A stretch of 64,000 nucleotides of DNA from Sialis fuliginosa (GCA_961205875.1 OY540817.1:12063001-12127000); one strand, 5' to 3'. Counted from the stretch's first letter, positions 24,648 to 37,691 are shown. Translations and numbers: made by a program. The notes: generated from the sequence alone by a model not told the origin.

Positions 24648-26862
24648 GTCGGAACACAAAAATAAAAAATTAATTGTCTTCGTTATGAATTCCAAGAACG
24701 CCTTTTTTAGTTTCGGTGGTATATATTTTAACCGACGTGACGTGCAACTATAGCCTATTCTAGCGGGCCTCAGTAATGAGGCCTGGGCCTAGGGGAGGCT
24801 CGCCGCAGTAAGATTAGGGTAGCTTTTTATATCTTAATAATCTTATCAGTATTATCGTCACGTAAACTCTTTGAAAAATTATTTTCCTAAATTTTTTATT
24901 TTATATATTTTGATTTTTGTGAATGGGGGCGTCAATATGGGGACCATACGTGCAACAGGCGACGAAATATACATACATACACCGTAATAAATTATGTACA
25001 TACGACACAGAGGTAGACATCTATCGATGATACAATATAATCATAACTTTACAGATGGCATCTATTTTTTGGTTTGTAACTTTACTAAAGAATATTTGCA
25101 ACATACAAATAATATATATGTATATTTATTAACTCTGGCAATCATTTGAATAATAAGTATCTATTTATAGAATTTGGTATGACAGTGATAAACTAAATAT
25201 AAATCGATTTAATGGTCCTGACAATCTATTTTAGTCACTTTTTATTTAATATTAAATCAAGAAAATCCATTAACCCCAAACGTGTAATAATCTTCAAAAT
25301 CTAATGTTTTTCAAATATATAAATTATTATATATGTATCAACAATTGAGAACACAACATATTATATTAAACATTTATTTCAGATTTGTCATTTATTAAAT
25401 TTGAGGTTAAGTAACACAATTTATATTAAAATTATTATATTGCTACCTCATAATATTGTTTGAATTAAGATTATTTTAATTATGAAACGACTAAAACTAT
25501 GTGACATAAATTTGAGATTTATCATTATGTGCAAAATAACAAGAAACTAATATAAAAGTGTCAAACTTACCAGAAAATATTAAATCCATGAAGAAATTAA
25601 TCTTAACAGCAACAAACACTACATTTAAGTCTATACCAGTCTATACACTTAATTATTAAAAGTATATTTAATTTTGAAAATAATTAAAACTAGAATTTTA
25701 GATGACAGCTGACAAAAATAAACATTCCAATTGTATTACTTCATACGTAATCTGTATATACTCTTTCAAATGAATGTGCTATTGATCCTGTCTTTGTCTA
25801 ATGCTTTATATGTACGAATTGATATCACTGTCATAATGTACTTGAGCCAATCAAGAATGTTGTATGTATTTTAAAATTTTATTAACAGGATTTTAATTTT
25901 CTTTTTACAAAATAACATTTTTATAATTTTTTAAATGCACTTACCTTTCAAAATATTGGTGTATAAAAATAAATTTAAACGATTCCGTACAAACTAAGCA
26001 AATTAAAATATTTAATTATAAAAAAATAATACATAAATTCAAATTTGAATTAAATACAAAAAACATTAATCTATGATAAATTAAATATTTTTAAAGAAAA
26101 AATAAATAAATAGAATCCTAATCTTAATTATATTAATATAATAAGAACTAAGAAATTAATTATTAATTAATTTAAATATAATTTTTGTAGGTAATAAATC
26201 TTATTCCTAAAATCTACCGTAAGAAATTAAATCAATGATAAGAAATGTAAATATGTCTTAGGTGTGTAATTCAATCAATTATAATATTAATACAGTCTTT
26301 TTTAATGTTAAAAAACATATTAAGGCACAATTTTAATCACATTGTAGAAAAAATGAAAAAAGGCAATTTTTTAGATTACGTGAGATCTATTCTGATTTTT
26401 TATAAAAGTCAAATACAGAAAGCTTTAAATCTCAGCAGTCCTCATTAAATTTAAGATCTAAAATTTCTAAAACATTAGCTCTCACCGAAGATAGTGTGCG
26501 TATTACTTAAACCATTTGAGATGGTTCATGTAGAGTTCTTGTGCTATGGTACTTGTGATATTTTGTACTAGATCTAAGTTTTTTCCCTGGCAATATTTGA
26601 TTAGATAGATCTAATTTTACCTAATAAAAGTATAACCAATTTGTAGATAAAAAAAAATTCCCGATTTAGTTATAATACAAATAAATAATATTATAAATTA
26701 TTATTAGAAAAGTAAGATCATCTTATATAAAAATTTAAAAAATGTACCTATTTTACTAAAAAAAAAATTAACTACTTATAATTATAAAAATCAAAGGCAC
26801 TCATCTTATTATATAAATATTACAAATACAAAATATAATTGAAAATATCAATTCGTAAAAAA
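24648..26862. other. 3' flank / probable 3' UTR of lola, AT-rich
   Basis: From 24648 to about 24980 a GC-richer repeat-like patch is seen (AGGCCTGGGCCTAGGGG near 24779). After that the sequence is AT-rich and non-repetitive up to the stop codon of the last zinc-finger exon at 26863. This is where the 3' UTR of that transcript should lie, but the poly(A) site cannot be fixed by eye. Confidence 0.45.
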
Positions 26863-27266
26863 TTAGGATATTGTTTTATTTTTTATATTAACTTCAGACT
26901 TATTTGGTTTCAAATCTTTCGCTGCCATAATCTGAGCATGTTTGGATTTCTGGTGAATACTCAAATCATATTTGTGTTTGAATTTACGCCCACAAATATT
27001 ACATCCAAACTTTGGTTCTCTTCCGCACTCTAGTTTCATATGTCTCGTCAGAGAATGTTTTAAACGATACGTCTTTGTACAATTAGTACACATAAAAAGT
27101 TCTGTCAATGCTGCCGCGTCCAAATTACTGATATCAATACTTGAGTTATCTTCATCGTTTTCAATTGAATGTCGTTTCTGAGATTTTGGTTTGTTAAGTT
27201 TGTTTTCGATATCTATTTCTTTGTTGTCCGATGAGGTTTTATTCGAATGATGATATCTCGATACTA
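26863..27266 (-). CDS. lola: lola alternative 3' exon ZF19
   Basis: This is the most 3' exon of the array. It codes 134 residues after an acceptor ATTTCAG whose G precedes position 27266. The first 58 residues are hydrophilic and acidic, with KRHSIENDEDN around residue 34. Finger 1 uses C60, C63, H76 and C81; finger 2 uses C89, C92, H105 and H110. The spacer is ECGREPKF. A basic, lysine-rich tail of 24 residues follows. The long N-terminal part sets it apart from the short exons nearby. Sequence-specific DNA binding in the nucleus is inferred from the family. The start is set by the acceptor; the ATG just upstream is intronic. Confidence 0.88.
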
Positions 27267-27688
27267 CTGAAATCATATTATTAATTTTATCAATATATAT
27301 ATCATATTATTGGGACCTTTTAAATAAATAAAACTAACTAATTGTCATAACCTCATAACTAAAAAAAATTCTACATTAAAAATAAATAAAATTATAGAAT
27401 AAAATATTTATTAAAAAAAATTTATATACAATAATTTTTTTACCAATCTATATAAAATCTGGTTTATACCTACATTACATCCTAGTTTATAAAAAATACT
27501 GGGAAAATGGAAAAAATGAATATAGGTAGCGACATAATATGGCAAATTAAAATTTAAGAATGTTTTATTATTATTTTTTCAAATTTTTGTAGAAGTAACT
27601 GTGAATACTGAAGGATTGCCGTATATTATCAGGGCCGTGGTAGTGGTGTAGTATAATACATAGGCCCAATTACACCATGCATTAGAAA
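27267..27688. other. Intron, AT-rich
   Basis: No feature beyond homopolymer-rich sequence. A CAGGGCCGTGGTAG fragment near 27631 resembles the terminus of the hAT family that follows. Confidence 0.4.
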
Positions 27689-27945
27689 CAGGGCCGTAAC
27701 TAGAGGCTCTGGGGCCCCGGGGCAGCAAGATGCTGAGGAGCCTTCACTATATGCAAAATATTAATATAAAAAGTATTTTTTCTTTTTTTTTTCGTTGTTA
27801 CCTATGTCCACAATTTTGCTTGTTACTAATTTTAATTATCTTTTTTTTGTTCCTCAATCTTTCCGACCCCAATTTTTACGCTATTGCGGGGCCCCCCTAT
27901 GCTTGGGGCGCCCGGGGCACTGCCCCGGTGGTAGTTACGGACCTG
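27689..27945. mobile_element. Short hAT element with exact 8-bp TSD ATTAGAAA
   Basis: Starts CAGGGCCGTAACTAGAGG and ends GGTAGTTACGGACCTG, flanked on both sides by ATTAGAAA. At 257 bp it has no coding capacity. It belongs with the elements at 23987 and 53468. It lies in the intron upstream of ZF19. Confidence 0.92.
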
Positions 27946-28761
27946 ATTAGAAAATAACTATCGCTACGGCTCTGTATCTTATAATTTTTATTTATTTTCC
28001 TCACGGGTAATTATTAATACAATAATATTTATTATATATATATTATAAATTTTATATTTCCTATATTTAAAAAAAAATATAATTCAATTTATAAAATTAT
28101 ATTGTTTGTGATGAAATTAATTAATTAATTCACTTTATTAAAAACAAATATTGATAAGAAACTTATTATACAAAAATTAGAATAAAAGATCCATAATAAT
28201 AATAAAAAAAATACCATTAATTCATAATAATAAAGTGATTAATGATCTAATGTAAAATGTAATTTTTAAATACAGTGGAAAATGTTCAGCTTTAAAAATT
28301 AAATTTCAGACTTCATATATTTTTTTTCTAATAACATAAATATTTGTTTTGGCAAGACTTCTTTACTTTATACTTTTAACATTAGTAAATACATAATCCT
28401 ATATATATATATACAACATATATGTAATTTCTTTGTAACAATAATGTAAAACTAAATAATTCAAAGCAAGAAAATTATTATGATAACTTCGATATCTTAT
28501 TAATAGGTGACCACAAATATCTTGGAAAAAATCATTGTTATGTAATAAGTACATAGTCCATTTGAAAAACGAAATTTCCTAATTTGTGCCCACCTTAATT
28601 AATTAAAGCCTTGGCACTTTACAGAAACGGTCTCTGTCACCGCTTCGACCTTGCAAATCTGTTACATATAAAATATAAAAATACAAATGGCATATTAGCT
28701 GCGTCGAAACGGCGCTGCGTTTTGACATGTAATAGATTTGCAAAAGTATATCTCCACTCTA
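27946..28761. other. Intron / 3' UTR of ZF18
   Basis: AT-rich with no gene. A short patch at 28602-28740 (GCACTTTACAGAAACGG, GTCGAAACGGCGC) resembles segments at 39990-40190 and may be a diverged repeat pair. Confidence 0.4.
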
Positions 28762-28985
28762 TTATGTAAAATGAAAATTGTGTTTATTAAGACAATGCTT
28801 TTTCACATTATTGCGTTGATGTGCTGTATACGTACAACATGGACATTTAAACATACGTTCTTTTTGACATTCATATTTTAAATGACGCGTCAATGAATGT
28901 TTATGAGAATATTTTTTCATACAGTTTGGACATGAAAATAATTTTTGTATCATTACTGATGTATGAGTTCGTTTTAATAGAAAAT
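28762..28985 (-). CDS. lola: lola alternative 3' exon ZF18
   Basis: Codes 74 residues from a TATATTTCAG acceptor. Finger 1 uses C19, C22, H35 and C40; finger 2 uses C48, C51, H64 and H69. The spacer is ECQKERMF, with Q in place of the usual G. It ends HNFHFT. Its closest relatives in the window are ZF17 and ZF16 (shared YSHK, YECQK, MFKC and AHQ words). The first 40 bases of the upstream intron also resemble those of ZF17, which indicates a tandem duplication that included the splice site. Confidence 0.9.
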
Positions 28986-29945
28986 CTGAAATATAATTTA
29001 ATGTATTAGTAAAAATGAAAATATTAAGAAATGTTAAATCTATATATAAGTAAAAATAAAACTATGAATTTTAAGAAACTCCTGATTTATCGTTCTGTAA
29101 AAAATAATCAGAGAAAATAAGTTTACCATGAAAAAAGGATGTTAGATAACATTTAGAAAACGATAAGTTGTATATTATATAGATATATAAATATATATTT
29201 AAATATGCCTATATCGAAATTTTAATTTACTAACTAATTTAAAATCAATGGTTCCTTAAAATTGTTAGTTTTAATTTTAATTTTCCATTTATAGTTTAAA
29301 TAACAAAAAAATATCCAAAACCACTTTCAGAAGACACACAAAAACACAAGAATACATATACATAATTTTAAGTGAAACTTATCGAACCTTTTTTTAGTAA
29401 CCATAGTTGGTTGGTTTGGAGAAGTTTCACTTAATTTTTTTTTGTATTATGGAACTTAACATTAACTACACTATTGACTCATTCTTAAATATTATATTTA
29501 TTTATCTCTTTACAAGTTCGTATACATATAAACTTTTTATTTCACAATAAAAATTCATCGTATTTAAGCACTATGTGACTTACACGGTTTTTCAATTTGG
29601 TGGAAACTTTATAAATGAATTAACCGCATAAATCAAGGGCCCATGTAGTTCTAACAATAAAATATATTATACATAAAAGTAAATTAATTAAAATTGAAGT
29701 AAATAATTAATAAAATAAAATAAAAATATAATTATAATTCTCAAACAACACACTTACTGTATAACATACATATAGTTTACACAAATATTTAGCTGTATCT
29801 ACGTATATTTTATGTAATAGTATGTATATTTTTGGTTGAAGAGATTAATTTTTTTCCAGTTAGAATATAATATATGTCTTTTATATTATATGAATTTTAC
29901 GTAAATATCTACGTAACATATACGTATTATATACGTAATATATAC
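28986..29945. other. Intron, AT-rich
   Basis: No gene. GTTTTTTTGTATTATGG-type homopolymer stretches and runs of TACGTA near 29800-29940 are the only pattern. Confidence 0.4.
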
Positions 29946-31069
29946 ATTAGGGTGTTTCGTTTGAAACGAATATTTTTTTTTTTCCTCCGACACTGTGAAA
30001 TATTGTTCTCAACACTGAAAAAAAAATTCCCTGAAAATTTGAGCCCTTAATTTTAATTTAAAGTACTTCCTTTTTTATTTTGAATTTTTCCCATTTAAAA
30101 TACATGTATTTTAAACCACGTTTTTTTTAAATTTCTATATCTTGGCTGGATTTTAAACTATTATGTTGATAAGCATTGATATTTGTAGTATATTTAACGC
30201 TCTTTTGAAGACCTTAGGACAATTTCAACCCAACTTATTTCATATTATTTTTATTAGCCCTGTTAGTCATTTTTTAAATTTTTTTCACATATTTTTGAAA
30301 ATATTGAGAAAATGGCTTGTCTGGCTGAAAAAATGTAGAGACAAAAATTGTAGGAAATCAAATTTTCTACAAAAATGATGTCTATAAATATGTCGCTCGA
30401 ATGCATAGTTTCGGAAATATGAACAGTTGAATATTTGAAAATCAAAAAAATATTAATTTTTTTCTTTCCTATTATTGTTGAAATTTTTCTCTTATAATTT
30501 TCTCACGACATTTCTCTACAGGCCTAAAGTGAATTTAAGACAGTAAAACTCAAAAAAATTAATATTTTTTTGATTTTTAAATATTCAACTGTTCATATTT
30601 CCGAAACTATGCATTCGAGCGACATATTTATAGACATCATTTTTGTAGAAAATTTGATTTCCTACAATTTTTGTCTCTACATTTTTTCAGCCAGACAAGC
30701 CATTTTCTCAATATTTTCAAAAATATGTGAAAAAAATTTAAAAAATGACTAACAGGGCTAATAAAAATAATATGAAATAAGTTGGGTTGAAATTGTCCTA
30801 AGGTCTTCAAAAGAGCGTTAAATATACTACAAATATCAATGCTTATCAACATAATAGTTTAAAATCCAGCCAAGATATAGAAATTTAAAAAAAACGTGGT
30901 TTAAAATACATGTATTTTAAATGGGAAAAATTCAAAATAAAAAAGGAAGTACTTTAAATTAAAATTAAGGGCTCAAATTTTCAGGGAATTTTTTTTTCAG
31001 TGTTGAGAACAATATTTCACAGTGTCGGAGGAAAAAAAAAAATATTCGTTTCAAACGAAACACCCTAAT
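29946..31069. mobile_element. Near-perfect 1.1-kb palindromic foldback element
   Basis: Two arms of about 518 bp (29946-30463 and 30552-31069) are reverse complements with very few differences, around an 88-bp spacer. The ends read TTAGGGTGTTTCGTTT and AAACGAAACACCCTAA, giving a TA target site. The same open frames appear on opposite strands of the two arms; this reflects the symmetry and does not indicate genes. The terminus resembles that of the elements at 59421 and 60688, but the interior differs. Confidence 0.95.
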
Positions 31070-31880
31070 ATACATATATTTATATGTGGCATGGGTCTAT
31101 TAGAGCTCTTTTACATTCTCTACGGAACCTAGAAACTCGCACTGGACACTGAGACCTATATGTATTAATACATAAATCGTATAACTATATACCTAATTAA
31201 ATACTTACCATGTTTATTACTCATGCACCATACTAACTTATATCTACATTACTTATGCCCGGTATTATCAACAAAAAACCTTCTTTAGCGCTAAATGCTC
31301 CTTTAACTTAATATGTGTTACAAATGTGATTTAAATCAATATTTAGGCACTCAATGAAAAATGTACATAATATGCGTTGTAAAAACGTAGTGTAGAAAAT
31401 TAAAAATCCATTTAATTAAATGTATTATGTTTGGTTCTGTTAATAATATGACAGTTAAAGGAGCTTTTAATTAAACTTGATAACACTGAATGTTAAGCTG
31501 CTGTATATGTATATTGTAAAGTGAAATCACGCTGCTAGCGAGAGTTATGGTTCGTGAATAATAAACTTATTTTTTACGTTAATATTACATAAAAATTATA
31601 TACGTAAATTAAGAACCAATGATATACGTATTATGAGCATATATTAGAATACGTATTTTTTACATTGTTTATATACATATAACTCTCTAATCTCTCATAA
31701 TTTTCATATATACAGTATGTACCAAATATGTATAATAGCTGTATTAAAAATACGTATTTTTTAAAGATGTTTGTATATGACAAGCCGTATACATAAAATC
31801 AATGTATCTATCTAAATTATATGTATCTTATACGTGAGTGTGTTAATTTTATTTAAAGCATATTTTTCCACTGTATTAAT
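31070..31880. other. Intron / 3' UTR of ZF17
   Basis: AT-rich with many TACGTA and TATATA words. An inverted pair near 31258-31490 (GGTATTATCAAC against TTGATAACAC) is weak. Confidence 0.4.
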
Positions 31881-32098
31881 TTATGTTATATAAACATTGT
31901 GATGTTTGATGCAATGGTTTTTCATATTAACGCGTTGATGTGCTATGTACGTACAATATGGACATTTAAACATAGGGTCTTTTTGGCATTCATAATTTAA
32001 ATGTCGATTCAACGTGTTTTTATGCGAATATTCGTTCTGACATTTTGGACATTGAAATAATTTTTTTTTCGTTACTGGTAGGCGTTTTAATGGTAAAT
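31881..32098 (-). CDS. lola: lola alternative 3' exon ZF17
   Basis: Codes 72 residues after a TATATTTCAG acceptor. Finger 1 uses C17, C20, H33 and C38; finger 2 uses C46, C49, H62 and H67. The spacer is ECQKDPMF and the end is HNVYIT. The reading frame stays open upstream into the intron to 32171, but the acceptor and homology to ZF18 fix the start at 32098. It is most similar to ZF18, in both coding and flanking intron sequence. Confidence 0.9.
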
Positions 32099-32220
32099 CT
32101 GAAATATAATTTAATGAATTAGTAAATGAAAAATTCAGAAAGCAGTTAATAAAATTATAAAAAATATACAATGATATGCAAGACTATAGGTCGTTTTGGA
32201 TTCTAAAAATAAGCCATATC

Positions 32221-32417
32221 CAGTGCCGGATTTATCATTAGGCTAATAACGCTATGGTCACAAAACTGAATATTACCTACTCAGATTACTGATATTTATT
32301 CACTGAAAGTTATTTCTCTTGAAGAATTTTTTTCTGAATACTGCAAAATTATCAACAATATTGGGGCCCAACATTTGTGTTGTAGTTTAGAGCTATTGAT
32401 ATCTAAATTCAGCGCTG
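32221..32417. mobile_element. Small diverged hAT-like element
   Basis: CAGTGCCGGATTTA is mirrored by TAAATTCAGCGCTG. The flanks gccatatc and gatatatc agree at 6 of 8 positions, consistent with an old 8-bp duplication. It sits in the intron just upstream of ZF17. Confidence 0.6.
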
Positions 32418-32506
32418 GATATATCTTCTTTATCATGTTTAAGAAAGCATTAGCTAATCTAGAAGACTTGACTTATATTAAGAATCAAGGAATATATACA
32501 GGATGT

Positions 32507-32603
32507 TAAAAATATGGCAAATTTTAAAATTAGAAAAATAAATTTAATCAACTTTTATTCAATACTTTAAAAATTCATGATACTTTTTTAACATTCTGTA
32601 TAC
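32507..32603. repeat. Small inverted repeat
   Basis: TACAGGATGTTAAAAA is mirrored by TTTTTTAACATTCTGTA, consistent with a small MITE with TA flanks. Confidence 0.6.
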
Positions 32604-33141
32604 TAGATAGTACCTACGATATTTATGTACAAAATGTATAAAAATGAAACGAGTGTATGTGTTTTTTGTATTGTTTTATTAATTTTATATTAGCACTCTT
32701 ATTTATCATTTATCCATGACAGTATGTTTTTTTTTTATAAGTAACAGAAATTCATATTAATTTTTTCTTAAATATATTTATTTAGGTACCTATTTCTTAT
32801 ACAGATTCTCATGTAAGTTTTTTAATAACTAATATTTCTTCTTTCTAATTCAAATTCTTCTCGAGATACTTACAATTAGTCTTATTTCACCATAAAAATG
32901 CTAAAAATATATTATTTTTTTATAAACTAAAAAAAAATTATAAATGCCAAATAGTAAAAAATCATTAAAAAAAGTGTTTTTCAAACTTTAAACTTTTAAG
33001 AAATATAAAAAATAAAATTTGAAAAACAGCTATTCATCTCATATGTATTTTAGCATTTATTATAAATGAATAATTGTAAAATATATTATATTATAATAAT
33101 ATAGTAGATTTAATTAATTCATAATATAAATATTTTACTAC

Positions 33142-33335
33142 CTATATTTGTCTCTTATGAATTCTTAAACAATGCAATTTAAGATGAATATTTTGATGAG
33201 CACTATATTTACAAAATAAACATTTAAACATTGGTTCTTTCTGGCATTCATATCTTAAGTGACGTCTCAGTGTATTTTGGTGTAAATATTGTTTATTACA
33301 GTTTATACAGATAAACTTTTTTCTCCTCAGTATAT
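33142..33335 (-). CDS. lola: lola alternative 3' exon ZF16
   Basis: This exon codes 64 residues from a TTTTTCAG acceptor to TAG at 33142. Finger 1 uses C10, C13, H26 and C31; finger 2 uses C39, C42, H55 and H60. The spacer is ECQKEPMF, and the end is HKRQI. The QYLHQNTLRRH and YSAHQ words link it to ZF17, ZF18 and, less closely, ZF15. It has no in-frame ATG near its start, so it depends wholly on splicing. No disabling change is visible. Confidence 0.88.
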
Positions 33336-35285
33336 CTGAAAAATAAACATAATCTGTATTAAAATAATTTTAATTAAGTTTTTCAGAGTAGCTCCTTTGT
33401 TATATTTATTATCAATTTATTTATTTATTTAATTATAATTAAGAATTTAGTAATAAAAATAAAGTCGATAAAATAATAATTAAAATTTTATTTATTGTTA
33501 GAATACATAAAATAATAAATAAGCATTTTCATAATAAATTAAATATTATTTACGTATAAATCTTTTTAATACTGAATTAATAGTTTTTTATTCCTCTATA
33601 ATAAAATACGAGAAATTTTAACAAAATATATTTCTATTTACAAATTTATCATTAACCATCCTATTATAATATTATTGACATTATTAGGTATTTTATAATA
33701 TTGCAATATTTACGTCTAATTTTATTCATCAAATAAAATAAAATTATCGTCATTGCTTCTGCAAAAATATGTATATTATTGTTTCAAAATTAATGTTGAT
33801 GAACTTAAATATCGTCAGGTATTGAGAAGAATATATTAGTTAAATATAGATTACTGGCTGTATTGTCAAAAATGTTAATAAATAATAAAATAAAAAAACT
33901 AAAATATCAACTTATAGCATTGATGCTGTGGTGGGATTCAGCTGTTTCGTACCAGTTCGGGCAAACTGTTTTAAAAAGTTAGTAGCCCAATACGCTATTA
34001 AAATAGTTTTCTGATAAAAAGATTAAAACTTATTTTTTTATTTTAAGAGCAATATTATACCAGTCTTTATTGATTCCAAGCATGTTTTAAAATTGAGTGA
34101 GTAGAAGAACAGTACCTGCCCAGCACTAGTTATGTTTTTCTACTCTTGGGTCTGATTGACTGCACTTGCTATACTAATATAATCACGCTATCGCTCAAAA
34201 GAGCAGAGCAGTGAATAAATTAGCTACAAAACAATTAAAAGAGATACATACCCACAGAAGCAACAGATTTTTATCAATATATATATTCGTTGAAGACCAC
34301 CAGCGTGGAAGAAGTTGGTTAATAAGTGTCTCAATTCTTTTTTTTTTTTAATTCTTTAACTTGTAATGTTTGTATAATATGTACTACTTTTTGTTCAATT
34401 AAAGTGACTTTTCAGATAAAGTGTGAAATTTTGAGGAAGAACAGTACTTGTCTAATGGGTTTATTATTATTTTTTTACACAAACAAAACATCTTTACTGA
34501 TTCGTGACTGCATTAACAGGTTCTTGAGGACTGCAGAAACAGCCGTAAAATGGCTTTCAAAGTTAAATAGTTGTAATTTTTTAAACTTCTTCTCACCGAT
34601 TCAATTTTACAAGATATTTTTGATAATACGATATTTTTACAATTCTAATTTATATATAACCTGAATTAAAAAAGTAGGATAAATATTATAAACAGATATC
34701 TGCTCCATTCTCTGACTTTTTTTTTTAATCCCACCAATGAACAATATATTTGTCTAGCCATAATTATATCTATGTAAAAGACCTTTAATCAGTAACACTA
34801 TAATCAATCAGGAAGTACAAAGAGTAAGTAATAACACCCAAACGTCAAAAGTTAATGCAGCTTTCAGATTTTGGTAGGATAAAGATTTTTGATGAACCAT
34901 ACGAACGATATATTGTCAATATTTTAAAATACACATATTGTGAAATTATGTATTGAGTTAAATATTATTAATTTATTTAGACCTGAAGAAGACATAATAT
35001 GATGATATTCATTTGTAAATTTTTATTTTATGTATTACAATTTTTAATATTATTATAATTTCTTAGATTTATCCTTATTAAAAAAGAGATCAAAATAAAT
35101 ATCAATATACTTTCTAGGAACAACCTTTGTAAGATGTAGCTGTCATATAAGGTTTAATTAAATTTAAATAAATATATTTTCTCGGATTAGTGTATTATTG
35201 TAGCTTTATTACCACTCGGGTAAACTGGATTCTATATTTAACAGTTTGTAATAAAGTAGATATCTGTTTTATGTTTGGTTTATAA
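33336..35285. other. Intron, about 2 kb
   Basis: No zinc-finger exon or other gene. GTGGTGGGATTCAGC near 33930 and GCCCAGCACTAG near 34117 look like the ends of an old repeat. The open frame 34326-34664 has no domain. Confidence 0.4.
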
Positions 35286-35458
35286 TACCGGATGTTTTTT
35301 TTAACCTGAAACTTTCAAATATCTCGAAAAATATTTTTGTTTGCACTTATGTATTTCCCCCGCGGAATAATGAAATTTTGATTATTGCTATTTTTTTCGT
35401 AGAGTGCATATTTTTCGATATATTTGAAAGTTTCAGGTTAAAAAAAAAACACCCGGTA
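35286..35458. mobile_element. Palindromic MITE, TACCGG termini
   Basis: TACCGGATGTTTTTTTTAAC is mirrored by TTAAAAAAAAAACACCCGGTA-type sequence at the right end, and AACCTGAAACTTTCAAATAT by ATATTTGAAAGTTTCAGGTT. TA target site, 173 bp, non-coding. Confidence 0.88.
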
Positions 35459-35920
35459 TATAATCAAATAGCTTGATGAACCCTCTATAATAAAATAATA
35501 TCTAATTATTGGTAAAATTCGATGTGAGATTACTTAAATTTTTTTGTACTATTTGATATTTTTAAAATTATCAGTTTTTCTTTTCTTTCCTTTATTTATT
35601 TTCAACTATAATAATTTAAAAAAAAATTAATAAATACATTATCAAATTTCCGTTCACAGATATTTTCACAATATAATCAATTTATTAGACCAGAATAGAA
35701 TTATAAAGCAGAAATCTACAGTATTATCCATACATAAATGAGTCATTTAAAATTCAAAATCATTAATTATACTTAATTAATATTCGAGAAGATAGATGTT
35801 TTATAAATCATAGTTTTGAAATATTGAACAAATCAACAAAAGTGAACTTGCAAGGAAGGTTTTTCCGCAGTGTACCCCATCAGTTTTTAAAATTTAGTCT
35901 CCGAACAGAAAAAAAATGTA

Positions 35921-36490
35921 TAAGGTAGTGGCACCAGTCTTGCCAAGGACCCCAGTAATGGCGAATTTTGAATTAAATGAACTGAATTAGAAATATGTGT
36001 TGATATTTGATGACTGCCATTTCTGAATATTAATCTATATACATTTATCTGTCTTACAGCGTAATTTGATAACAATCGGCCAATACGTATCAAAATGGTG
36101 GACATTTAAACTAATTATTAGTATAATTTATTTATTAATAATTATTTTATCATAGCAACTGCTTTACATTGTTTCAAATTTGACGATTTTTTCCTTTATA
36201 TCTTTTGTGTCATAGTACTTATCATTTTGTAATCATAAACAAGTGTTCATCACTGCGTGTTCATTACTGGTTTTACTTTATCCATAAATGGAGAAAAAAC
36301 ATAAACAAAATAAAAGACTATAATTTAAAAACAAACTATATTTGCGGACTTTGGCAATTAAATTGATTAAATGAAGAGTTACTTGTTTTATTAGTAACAT
36401 GACTTCATGAGAATTACAAAAAACAAACCCATTAATCCAAAAAAACGAAAACTTGCTCTTATAGCGGCCATTACTGGTGCCTTTACCTTA
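35921..36490. mobile_element. Foldback MITE, AAGGTACTGGCACCAGT family, complete
   Basis: TAAGGTAGTGGCACCAGTCT is mirrored by ATTACTGGTGCCTTTACCTTA. The interior matches the copies at 2531 (inverted) and 57105 (inverted), for example ACAATCGGCCAATACG. Confidence 0.88.
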
Positions 36491-37513
36491 TACAATTTAA
36501 ACTATTGAGCCGGGCTTGGTCCAATCAAATATAACTGAACAATAAACAATTAAATCATTTACACTATAGGTATCGGTTCAATCTCGCTCCGATAGAGTAT
36601 AGTATAGAAGAATATTTTACTGGAGCGTGATTTAACCTGGCGTGAATTGTATCCATAGTGTAAATAGGAACTTCAGTTTGTCTTCGATCATTGTAGTACT
36701 GATCACCGAGTAAAACGTGATATTGTGAATACCATAAGATTTGATTGGACCAAGATCGGCTCATTAATGTGAATATCATAAGATTTGATTGAAGCGAGAT
36801 CGGCTCGAGACCGATTCGATAATCTGGATCGACCCTTAATAATAAATACTGTTCGTCTTCTAACAGAGTTTCCTAAAGGCCTTTATATACATCACTCAAG
36901 ACATCCAATCTGCAGGGTCCCTGCAGATTGGGTCGTGTATAGGCAAGTCCGGACGATTTTACATATATATGTATAAAACACTACTTAAGGGCTTTATACA
37001 CCACCCAATTTGACACCCGATCTGTGGGGGGATTTGCAAGGTCCCTGTAGATTGGATGTCAAATTGGGTGGTGTATAAAGGCCTTTACTATAACAGTACC
37101 CAATTTACCCTCACTCTACTTCTCTACAAATCGGTCCTGCAGATTGGATGGTGTATAGAGGCCTTTAACATTTTTTTGTGTCATGGGATGTGGAACCTTT
37201 TTGTATTTTAAGGTCATTTTTTCATTGATGAAAATTTTATCAGACCACACCACACATTATAAATTTACTACCTCCAAATTTTAACTAAACTTTTTTCATA
37301 ATATACATTAGAAATATAATGAAAACTACAAATAAATTAGTGAGTCTGGTAGACCTTTCCTAGCCTTCCCAGGAAGACATTTAAAAAAAAGTAATTTGTA
37401 ATGCAAGTTTGCAATGTTTTCTTTTTTATTTATTTTGGAAATATAGTTGCATTTGATTCGTACGAGCTCCCTAAATTTGTGACTTCATGTAGGTATACAA
37501 CCAACTGAAAAAT
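36491..37513. repeat. Cluster of CCAATCTGCAGGG hairpins in an intron
   Basis: CCAATCTGCAGGG and its mirror CCCTGCAGATTGG form a near-perfect hairpin at 36904-36930. A larger inverted repeat follows at 36990-37085 (TTTATACACCACCCAATTTG against CAAATTGGGTGGTGTATAAA), and a third partial unit lies near 37125-37165. The phrase GGCCTTTA recurs next to each. No gene is seen. Confidence 0.75.
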
Positions 37514-37691
37514 TACTCGGCGTCAAAAAAATCGCACCTTTTAAAAAATCTACTTCAAACAACTTTAAACCTTATTTGGAATCAATGATGAGGGTAATGT
37601 TAGGTATCATTTGAAAGGTAACGAAAAGGAGTACCCAAAAACAATTAACTCCTTTTTTTTAAAAGGTGCGATTTTTTTGACACCAAGTGTA
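37514..37691. mobile_element. Palindromic MITE, TACTCGGCGTCAAAA termini
   Basis: CAAAAAAATCGCACCTTTT at the left is mirrored by AAAAGGTGCGATTTTTTTG at the right. Both ends are flanked by TA, as in Tc1-mariner derived MITEs. 178 bp, non-coding. Confidence 0.85.

Noticed and set aside
30163..30852. Identical 71- and 60-codon open frames on opposite strands
   Set aside because: They are produced by the two mirrored arms of the palindrome and have no protein motif.
36491..37170. CRISPR-like array of hairpins
   Set aside because: Spacing is irregular, only about three units exist, and the genome is clearly eukaryotic.
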